DNA from: Eleusine coracana subsp. coracana
Lineage: Eukaryota > Streptophyta > Magnoliopsida > Poales > Poaceae
Direction: 5' to 3'
DNA length: 64,000 nt
Assembly (NCBI GenBank): GCA_032690845.1
Contig: CM064417.1
Coordinates: forward strand, 36,400,432-36,464,431
In this document: piece after piece, positions 48,560-57,831 of the stretch
Layout: the number at the start of each line of letters is the position of its first letter
How positions within the stretch are numbered: position 1 is the first letter of the stretch
Program-made: the position numbers and the translations under genes
The notes under the pieces: model-generated
Databases searched by the model: none
The model's input: the letters and a program-made list of their open reading frames with translations, nothing else
Told to the model about the DNA's origin: nothing

Positions 48560-48748
48560 TCAGTGCGCGAAATAGGTGACGAACAGAGCCGCGAACATGA
48601 GCACATACGCGACCGCCTGATCTATTGCCGTCGCGTCAACCACCCGGGCCGTGGCCGCTGTCGGCTTTTCTTGCGCCATGGACAGCTGCATGAGTCCGGA
48701 GTAGAAGAACGCAGTGAACAGCATCACGTACACCTTCAGGGTCGCCAT
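48560..48748 (-). CDS. Arabinogalactan peptide, copy 4 (intact)
   Basis: This is a 62-residue precursor of the same family as copy 2. It has a signal peptide of about 25 residues (MATLKVYVMLFTAFF..SMA), a short mature stretch QEKPTAATARVVDA, and the conserved GPI-signal tail AIDQAVAYVLMFAALFVTYF. Such peptides are exported, O-glycosylated on hydroxyproline and held on the outer face of the plasma membrane. Here only one Pro precedes the tail. It is the most diverged copy but keeps all family positions and an open frame, so it and copy 2 are the likely working genes. The TATA run (48891-48900) is about 143 bp upstream, suggesting a short 5' leader. Confidence 0.88.
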   Translation of the reverse strand: MATLKVYVMLFTAFFYSGLMQLSMAQEKPTAATARVVDATAIDQAVAYVLMFAALFVTYFAH

Positions 48749-48890
48749 CTTTCCTGTGTTAGCTCAACAGGTCGACCTGTTGAGGCTGAAAAAGAACTGA
48801 AAAATTAAAACCTCTTTCACCTTTAGAATCTGGTGCTAGGATGTTTGATGTTCTTGGCGAGATGCGTAGGAACTGGTGGGTGGGTGTACG

Positions 48891-48970
48891 TATATATATA
48901 GTAGAGTAGAGGCAACGACCAATGAGTGACGAACTGCCAGTGTGCTTTGTTTGATCAGGTCATCAGGACT
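48891..48970 (-). promoter_or_regulatory. TATA box and conserved block of peptide gene copy 4
   Basis: TATATATATA lies at 48891-48900. GTGTGCTTTGTTTGATCAGG lies within 48939-48959, followed by a small duplication (TCATCAGG). The TTGAC block reads CAGGATTGACCTG at 49021-49033. Confidence 0.6.
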
Positions 48971-49479
48971 TATGAAATTTTGAAGAGATGATGAATCGGT
49001 CAGTATGTTCGCTGGCTCGGCAGGATTGACCTGAGAGTTTGACTGTTTGAGAGAATCTTCTCGTGCGTGCTGAGCTTTCTGACATGCCTGTTACTAGTTA
49101 CTACTATTGCATTTACCAGGCCGCCGGCGAGTTTTTGGCAGCATGATGTGAAGCTGGTTATTTTGTCTCCAGTTTGCACGATTCTGCATGAGTTCTGTTC
49201 ATAGCACGGGCTGGCCTTTTGGTTTGAATTTCTTTTTGCAGGAACTCTTCAGGAAACATCGGCGACAGAAAACTGCTGGACAATATTGACCGGGCCCTCC
49301 ATACCATCCATGCGATCTGGTTTTGTGCTCATCACACAGGCATATGCATAGTTCCAGGACAGACATCCTACTAATTTGAGGACCCAGAAGATAACAAGTT
49401 ACGATAAGAGAGCTGGTAACACTTGCCAGAATTCAGAAAAGAAACTCTCAGTAATATGAATGCACGAGTTTATATACTA

Positions 49480-49655
49480 CTCTCTCCGTATCTTAAGAGA
49501 GAGTGAAAATGTTGGGTGCATTGAAAACGAGAAGGAGAGAGATAAAGATAGATATGTAGTGAGAAAGTAAAAAGGTGCATCGGGATACGAGGATGACAAG
49601 TAAATTAAGAAAACAGGAGGAGGCTAATATGACAAGTAAATTAAAACGGAGGGAG
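49480..49655. mobile_element. Stowaway MITE (176 bp)
   Basis: CTCTCTCCG at the left and CGGAGGGAG at the right form terminal inverted repeats, flanked by TA on both sides (49478-49479 and 49656-49657). The interior is purine-rich with no coding. Confidence 0.75.
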
Positions 49656-49659
49656 TATG

Positions 49660-50297
49660 TGAAAAGTGCATTTAAGAGACAATTTATTTTCTAGTTGACG
49701 ACATTGCTATGCGACTTGCTCATTAATCGCTGGAGCCCTGTTGTGCACACAAAAATGCACATGATCTTATCAGAGGGAACAATTGGCTATTTGCTTCTGA
49801 GCTCTTGCAAATAAGTAGAAATTTGATTATTGAAACTCCTTTAGATCAACAAAATGCAGCCATGAGAGAAACTGGCCGTCGGAGATCGGTTGAACAAGAC
49901 AAGCTAAGCCACCGGATATCGAAAAAGCAGAAAGTTAGGATTCGATGCTAGTTCTGACGCTACAGAAGGAGAAAAGAGTCATTTCCGAGTTCGTTTGAAA
50001 ATTATAGTGGCCTGAGAGCTCAGCGCCTCAGCCTTTTCTATTAACGCTTTCCCCCTATTTCTCTGCACAGAAATACATAAACTCAGGCTCATAAATAAGG
50101 AGGAAAACGTTTCAGAGAAAATAAAAACGGCCGTTAAGCAGCCGGATGAACTCCTTTTCCAATTTAATCCTCCATCTTGATTCCCCTCTCGTAACATCCA
50201 TAAGTAAGTAGCATGATAAAACAGAGAACGATCATCAACATTCACGGTTCTCGTTTTGTAGGATTCCAGACTCATTCAGAGTGAATAGACAGAGGGC
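49660..50297. other. Upstream region of the OVATE-family gene
   Basis: No other gene is supported here. The frame at 49979-50275 on the minus strand has no recognisable domain. GATAAAACA near 50214 could serve as a weak TATA element, but I am not confident. Confidence 0.3.
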
Positions 50298-51011
50298 ATG
50301 GAAGATGATAGGAAGAGAACCAAGCTGCGCAAATCCTTGCAGCTATACCTCTCCAAAAAGCTCAAGAAGATCCCTCCAATCCACATCCCCAGCTCGGCCA
50401 TTCCGACGAACATCACCAGCGCACGCCTCCTCAACGCCTGCAGGCTCCCCAGGACCCCGTCGCTGGACTTGGACGGCAATCACACCGCCGCTAATGCCGA
50501 GGACAGCAAGGACCAGGCGGCAACGCTCTCCGACGTTGACCGCTTCCTCTTCGACAACTTCAGGTCCCTCTACATCCATGACAATGACAACAACAATGAT
50601 CCATGCTTCCCATCATCGTCAGGCACATCCACATTACTCGTCGATGAGACAGGACCAACAGCAGAGACATCATCTTCGTCTGATATGGTTGCAGAAGATA
50701 TCAAGGAAGCCAAGCCAGGTGAGGAAAGCGGCAACAGCACGGCCATAGTGGTGTTCTCGTTAGACCCTTACACAGAATTTCGGAGATCCATGCTGAACAT
50801 GATAAAGATGCACCATGGTTCCATATCTCAGCCATTGGATTGGGACTTCTTAGAGGAGTTACTCTTCTATTACTTGCAGCTAAATGATCAAGCTGTGCAC
50901 AAGCACATTCTCAAGGCCTTCGCTGACCTTACTGCTGGACCTCGCAAGGGCAGCCCATCCAAGGGGAAAGCTCCCTGGACTGACAAGAGCGTTAGGAGTA
51001 GGAAATCTTAG
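50298..51011 (+). CDS. OVATE family protein (transcriptional repressor), single exon
   Basis: This is a 237-residue protein. The basic N-terminus (MEDDRKRTKLRKSL..SKKLKK, residues 1-25) may enter the nucleus. A Ser/Asp-rich middle follows (residues 60-145, including DNDNNND and SSSS runs). The OVATE domain lies at about residues 150-212: VVFSLDPYTEFRRSMLNMI, then WDFLEELLFYYLQLND and HKHILKAFADL. The domain is family-typical in length and order, and most OVATE genes lack introns, as here. OVATE proteins repress transcription with KNOX/BELL homeodomain partners and affect organ shape and cell elongation. That is family knowledge. The start is the first ATG of the long frame. A Ser/Lys/Arg-rich tail follows the domain. 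I cannot assign the member number. Confidence 0.93.
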   Translation: MEDDRKRTKLRKSLQLYLSKKLKKIPPIHIPSSAIPTNITSARLLNACRLPRTPSLDLDGNHTAANAEDSKDQAATLSDVDRFLFDNFRSLYIHDNDNNNDPCFPSSSGTSTLLVDETGPTAETSSSSDMVAEDIKEAKPGEESGNSTAIVVFSLDPYTEFRRSMLNMIKMHHGSISQPLDWDFLEELLFYYLQLNDQAVHKHILKAFADLTAGPRKGSPSKGKAPWTDKSVRSRKS

Positions 51012-51984
51012 TAGCAAGGCAGTCCATGAATTTGTACAGCTCGAAGTACCTGATAAAGAGCAGATGTTGACGATGCAAGGCTATGTATCCTAATTATCTG
51101 GTAACCCTAACAGATTGCGTGCATAATAGAACTGTCCATAACAACCCAGGCTAACATGGTAGAAACGATGGTTGAGAATCTCAAGGAAAAAAAAAGAAGA
51201 CTTCAAACACATCAGTAATGCTGTACAACTTAGAGAATCTGGATTCAGCAACTTCCATTCATGAGTATTCTACATACATATGGTTCAAACAATGCCCTTT
51301 AGACTACGCCCGAAGAGTGTTAAGCAGTTACCTTCACTAATTACAGCAATTGATAATCTCATCCAAGTCTTGTAACACTAAGATGGCAGCTAGGAATGTT
51401 TATTGAGTTAACCGGAACTATAGGCTCCATTTACTCCGAGTAATTACTATTTACATTCGCAGCTGAGTGTCCATACACACCCTTCACTACCCATAATTTC
51501 GTGACTTACGGATGGCACCAGTAGATTGGTGAACAAAACTGCCCGGGTTCATCAGTCACAACTATTCCATCATGACTTAAAATCCTAACATTCAATCATT
51601 CATCTTCGACTCCCATGGTTCCACTTAACATCTGTGAATTTCGTCTGCAGATGCAAAAGGCAATCAGGCACACAAACAAATGTTATCATATGAATGAAGA
51701 GAATCAAAGAAAGGGTAATTTAGATTTTAGGCTATGCACCGTTTGAGCAACCTTGAGCCTGTTAATACTCGAAACAGTTTAAAAGCATATCCAACAATAC
51801 TGTAATTTCTCTTTTCTGGAATGTGCAAGGCAAGTATTTCATTAAGATAAAGCAAAGAGATTTACAAAGAGATTGAAACCATAAAAAGATACTAGTCCAG
51901 TTCACAAAAACTGAAAAAAGAATTACTCTTTTGTAAAAGACTCATGACACTGCATTTCACAAGAAAGTATCATAAGATATATAA
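51012..51984. other. Downstream of the OVATE gene, no further gene
   Basis: It probably holds the 3' untranslated region at its left end. I see no open frame or repeat that I can support. Confidence 0.4.
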
Positions 51985-54900
51985 TCCTTGTTTTGACGAG
52001 AGAATTTTACTGGAATCCAGTGGAGAGTCCATCGTCACTCCGTGTCCGTAAAACTCAGTGAAGGAGCGGATCAAGATCGGGCTTGGTGGTTCACTGGTGT
52101 ATATGGGCCTCATCAAGACTCAGAAAAAGCTGCATTTTTTGAGGAACTCCGCAAGGTCAGGAGCCATTGCGCTGGCCCATGGATGCTCGCCAGAGACTTC
52201 AATATGATCTATGCTGCGGAAGACAAAAACAATGAGAATCTGAATAGAGCAATGATGGGAAGGTTCCGGCGTTTTGTAAATGATATGGACGTCAAGGAAG
52301 TGCCTCTTCTTGGCAGAAGGTACACTTGGTCAAATGAGAGACATTCTCCAACTCTTGTCAAATTGGATAGGGTCTTATGCACCACAGATTGGGAAGCTTT
52401 TTATCCGGATTGTATTTTGCAAAGCCAGGCTACTGAGCTTTCGGATCACTGTCCTTTGGTCTTGGGTTTGAGGGAAGGTGTCCATGGGAAGAGGCGTTTT
52501 CATTTTGAGAGCTATTGGCCTAAGCTTGATGGTTTTCATGGTGTGATACAGCAGTCTTGGGCGCAAATAGTCACTGCTACGTGCCCTGTGGAGCGGATTT
52601 CTCTAAAATTGAAACGCCTTGCGCGTGCTCTTCAGTCATGGAGTGAGGAGATCGGCCATGTAAAAACTCAACACAGTATTGCTCGTGAGATACTCCACCG
52701 TCAGGAGATCACCCAGGACAGCCGCCCCTTGAATGCTTATGAGGACTGGCTCCGAGGTACAGCTAAGCGCCACTGCCTAGTCATGGCCTCGCTGGACCGA
52801 ACTATAGCTCGTCTCCGATCACGGGTCCAGTTTCTAAAGGATGGGGACGCAAATACTGCTCTATTCCACAGCCAAGCCGGCTTCCGTAAGAAGAAGAATT
52901 TCATACCGAAAATAATGACTGAGGATCATGTGGTCACCTCACAAGCAGAAATGGAAGAGGTCATGTTCAATTATTTCAATGAGGTTTTGGGTACAGCTTT
53001 GCCTAGAGAGTCGACTCTAGATCTCAGTTTTTTCCATAGAAAGGGTCTTGATCTCTCGGTTCTAGAGGCCCCAATTACCAAAGACGAAATTTGGGCCACC
53101 ATAAAGGCTTTGCCGTCTGATTGTGCGCCCGGACCGGATGGCTATACGGGTCGATTCTACAAGTCATGTTGGCAGATTATTAAATGGGATTTCATGGCGG
53201 CAATCATCACTCTACAGCAAGGAGATGCAAGGAAATTGTGGCTTCTCAACTCAGCTTACCTAACTCTTATTCCCAAGAAGATTGATGCACTGCTTGCAAA
53301 GGACTTCTGGCCCATAAGTCTAATCCACAGTTTTGCAAAGCTCATTGCAAAAATATTGGCCAACAGACTTGCCCCATACCTGAACACTATGGTGAGTACT
53401 AATCAAAGTGCCTTCATTCGTGGTCGTTGCATTCATGATAATTACATGCTAGTCCAACAAACAATCAGATTGCTCTATAGACGCAGAGTGCCTAGCATTT
53501 TCTTGAAGCTTGACATCTCAAAAGCTTTTGATTCGGTATCTTGGGGCTTCTTGTTGGAGATTCTCACTCATTTGGGTTTTGGTCCGAGCTGGTGTAACCT
53601 TGTCTCCAACCTTCTACGCACTGCGTCTACTCGGGTGCTTATGAATGGGCAGCCAGGAGATGAAATAAGGCATCAACGAGGGCTGCGGCAAGGGGATCCA
53701 CTTTCCCCCATGCTCTTCATATTGGTCATGGATGTCTTAAACAGCATGTTCACGAAGGCGAGTAATCTTGGTTTGTTGCAGCCAATTGAAGGACGAAACC
53801 CGGATCAACATATATCTTTATACGCGGATGACATCGCATTATTCATTCGGCCGGTAGAAGATGATATGAACCTCACACTCGTGATTCTTGAGAAGTTTGG
53901 GACTGCATCAGGACTGCTCACCAATCTCCAGAAAAGCTGTGTTATCCCAATCAGATGTGACCAACAAGAATTGGAGAGAATTGACAACACACTCCCTTGT
54001 ACTCGAGCAGAATTCCCAACTACTTACTTGGGTCTTCCTATTTCGAACAGGAAGCTAAGGAAATCAGACTTGCTGCCTTGGGTTGAGAAGATTGGTGATA
54101 AACTGCCGGGGTGGCAAGCATCTTTGATGAACATGGCAGGGAGAACAACCTGGGTACGGTTTGTACTTTCAGCCATTCCAATTCATGTTTTGATCGCCAT
54201 CAATGTGCCGAAGTGGTTCATCAAAGCGGTGGACAAACTCCGACGAGCTTATATTTGGAAAGGGCGGGATCAGGTGAATGGAGGCTCGTGCTTGGTAGCC
54301 TGGGACAAAGTGCAGTGCCCTTTAGAGCTGGGAGGTCTTGGTGTCCTAAACCTTGAGCTGATGAGCTGGTCCTTGCAAATACGGTGGCTATGGCTGCAAA
54401 AAACAGACCCCAACCGGCCTTGGCAAGGACTCCAAATCAATGTACATCCGTATGTTGTGGCTCTGTTTGACATCGCTCTGAGTTCTCAAGTCGGAAATGG
54501 AGCCAACACATTGTTTTGGTCGGAGAGGTGGCTAATGGGAAATTGCATTGCTGATTTGGCTCCGGAAGTAGTAGCGGCAGTACCCCAACGAATTTGCAGC
54601 ACTAGAACAGTGGCAGAGGCACTCATGAATAACAGTTGGCCGACTGATATACAAGGAGGTTTGTCTATAGTAGGCCAATATGATTACTTCATGCTATCAG
54701 ACGTCATCCAGGAGGTAGCATTGTCCCTTGATGAAGACCAACATACATGGAAATTTGAAGCTGCTGGTACATTCACTTCCTGATCCACCTATCGTGCATT
54801 TTTCAATGGTTCTACTACCTTCGAGCCTTGGCGTCTAATTTGGAAAACATGGGCACCGGGGAAGTGAAAGATATTTCTTTGGTTAGCAATCCGCAACAGG

Positions 54901-55512
54901 TGCTGGACAGCAGATCACCTGCAAAAACGTGGCCTAGAACACCCTGACAAATGCGTCTTGTGTGACCAAGAAGAGGAGACGGCACAACACATCCTCACTT
55001 CCTGTGTTTTTGGCCGGCAATTTTGGCATGAAATTCTGGCTCCGCTTGGTCTTGCTGATAGAGCACCTGGACTTCATGACCATACCTTCGCAAAGTGGTG
55101 GAGAAAGGCTAGTAAGCGAACCACAAAAGATAAGAGGAAAGGTTTCAACTCAGTGGTCGTTTTGGGTGCATGGATGCTCTAGAAACACCGCAATGCAGGG
55201 GTATTCGAGCATAGCAATCCAAACATCCATTCTCTGATCCATATGTTTAAGGAAGAGGCTCATCTTTGGTGCCTCGCAGGTGCTCGTGGTCTTCGAGCCC
55301 TCGGTACCTGGTAGCACTCTCCTAGTGTGTGGTGTTTTAGTGGAAGTTTGGGTCAGGCCTTATCTTTTCTAGTTTCTATATAGTTTGTACACCATCTATG
55401 TATCACAACCCCTCACAGCTCGGTCCAGAGTGAGGCGGTGAAGTTTGTAAGGGACCATTTTTCTCTCTCTTAATACAGTGATACGCAGCTCTCCTGCGTA
55501 TTCGAGAAAAAA
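51985..55512 (+). mobile_element. 5'-truncated LINE (non-LTR retrotransposon)
   Basis: It begins within the endonuclease domain near 51985-52000 and ends in a poly-A run (55506-55514) after GATACGCAGCTCTCCTGCGT, a typical grass LINE 3' end. I could not find a convincing target duplication, so the left border is approximate. Confidence 0.8.
51997..55314 (+). pseudogene. LINE ORF2: endonuclease C-part, reverse transcriptase, zf-RVT
   Basis: The frame is open from 51997 to 54780 (over 900 codons) without a natural start, which confirms 5' truncation. Endonuclease: WWFTGVYGPHQ, the GDFN box changed to ARDFN (about 52190-52205), and SDHCPL (about 52440-52457). Reverse transcriptase: APGPDGYTGRFYKSCW, SLIHSFAKLIAKILANRL, the GLRQGDPLSPMLF box, and the catalytic YADD at 53821-53832. 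Then GRTTWVRFVLSAIP and the GGLGVLNLELMS motif. The zf-RVT part (54784-55314, with CVLCDQEEETAQHILTSC) follows three in-frame stops: TGA at 54781, TGA near 54866 and TAG near 55180. It is nearly intact but inactive. Confidence 0.92.
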
Positions 55513-56151
55513 AAATACTCCCATTACCTAGTATAAGGTATCATTTCAATTGAAGAGAACATGATGTACCACAAATTCTGAACCAAAAACAGCATTTGTT
55601 CTACAAATTTGTCATCTGTATGCAATAAGCAAAAACCAGCCACTCCGAAGTTTGCCTATTAAAAAATATAAGTTGAATGCCAGCGATTCAGCATGATGTG
55701 AAAAAAAAAAGGATAATTTTGGGTCAAACAACTTGTAGACTTCTATCCTTCAAGAAAGACAAAGGAGAAAATGACAGTGCAGACTGCAAAGTGTTGACAC
55801 TAGCAACTAGAGCTTACAGTGTAATCAGGAAAGAGAATAGGGATCTGCAGACTGCAATTATTAGTTATTACCAGGTATAAAAATACATGTTCATTGTACT
55901 TCAAAGGGTCATTGCATAATTTCCTTGTGTATTAACAAGCTCAAAGTTGAGTTATGTTGTGTCCATTCTATTTCTCGAATGCTACAGGTGCCAAATCACA
56001 TTCTTAAAACAACTGCATGCACCTTAAGGCAGCATATTCTATTGACAAATAGTTATGTGATGTCTTAATCAGAACAGCAAAAATCACTTACAAAAACACA
56101 AAACAACAATAGCAGAGTCAATATGCCTTTAGCAATGAATAGCAGATCTTG
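55513..56151. other. Intergenic stretch before the RTEL1 3' end
   Basis: No gene is recognised. The frame at 55677-55880 has no domain. It probably includes the RTEL1 3' untranslated region near its right edge. Confidence 0.4.
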
Positions 56152-57796
56152 TCATGATGTTTTAGAAACAGTATATCTTCGAATAAGCTGCTCATATAAT
56201 GGAAGATGATTCTTAGGAACAAAAACCCTGAACCTGTAAGAAAATGGGAATGAGAATCAGGTAGCAAAGGTGCAGTAAAAACATTAAGAAAGCAATATTG
56301 GTGGCATTGAACAAATGTAATGTTACCCTTCAAGAAGTGGCCATCTCCCTGGACACGAAAAAAGCTTTGCTATTGCTTCTAGTGACTCTTTGATGTGCAT
56401 AGTTTTCAACTTTAAAGCTTTCATAAATTCAACAAACTCTCTATACTCTATGCCACTGAGCTTTTCTCGAGCCTATTAAAAAATCCAAATCAAAGGAATA
56501 CTATTATCTCATGCAACATAGCACAAAGTCAAAACATATTGACAACATAGCACATCTTATGAGATAAGAGTTAAATCTCAGCGAAGGAACAGCATACCAG
56601 CTTCAGAAAGGCTGGCCCTGAGTAAGCTTCCTGGCCTTCAGAAGTTGCCTGGTCAGTCTCATTCTTTTCACATGCTTGTTCTGTGGTACTTTTCTTCAAT
56701 TGAGGTGTAGATCGTTCACCAAAATTTCTGGCCACAGCTCTCAACTCAACATTTTGTGGCAGTTTTGTACAACCATCATCAAAGCACACAGCATCTTTCA
56801 ATCTGTCCATTATTTTAGCTTTCTTAAGCCGCAAGGCCTTGAAAGTATGATCCTTCATATGCCCCTGTATTGATGTATCAGCAGTCAAATCAACCAGATT
56901 ATTTTGTGACAGTTGATCTTTGGAGGAGAAGAGCTGTGATGTTGGCATAGAAAGGGTAGAACGATTGGCAGGAGTGATCTGCGCCAACTTCATGAAATTA
57001 CTTCTCCTGGTTACTAACTCGTTTTGTGCACTGCCAGCCTAACAGAAGGAATCAAGGAAATAAAGTATCTGTAAGTGCCAGACAAATGAACTGAAAATTG
57101 ATCATCTATGTTGATGCAGCAGACTTACCAAGTCTGAAAGAGTATCATGAGCCATGCATTTGTTTGTAAGCGATGCTACTCTATCTGCAGGTGCATGTAA
57201 CAAAATGTAAGCAATAAGTTGCAGAATAACAATTATCAAGAGAAATAGCAGATGCATCACAAAGTGTAGTAATTGACACCAAAAGCTTCGTCTTCAGTTC
57301 ATAGGGTTGCACAAGACATCTGGTTGTCCTTATATATCGTTGCATTGTAGGTACAAAAAGAAAAAGGTTCATATAACACGGCTCATGCTGAAATATTCAA
57401 ATATAATTAGCATCATGTGATAGGCACAGAAATTTTGAGAGCAGAGCTGGCATTGTGCTGCTGCCTGCTCGATCATCACATAAACATTAAAAGCAGACTG
57501 TATAGAAATTGTTGCATAGATCACAAATTTGAGATTGAAATATTCTTAGCTTGTCAAGCAAAAGTCCTTGATCTTGTAGCAATAGCATCAGTATATGACA
57601 TTACTTGAATGTATCGATTCACAACCAACCCGGATTCTGCACCCATGCGCCCTCAACCTCAACATCCCAACCACTGGTGTGGTAGCTGATTTGTGATTTG
57701 TGCGTGAGGCCAGGAGGGCAAGGGACGGCGTCACAGGCAGAGCAGAGAGGAAATTGATATAAAAAAGGGCAGGGACATCCAGGGCTCTGAATGGAC

Positions 57797-57831
<35 letters not shown>

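Noticed and set aside
52042..52044. GTG at 52042 as the start codon of the LINE frame
   Set aside because: The frame is open further upstream to 51997 with endonuclease-like sequence, so this is a truncated gene, not one starting at GTG.
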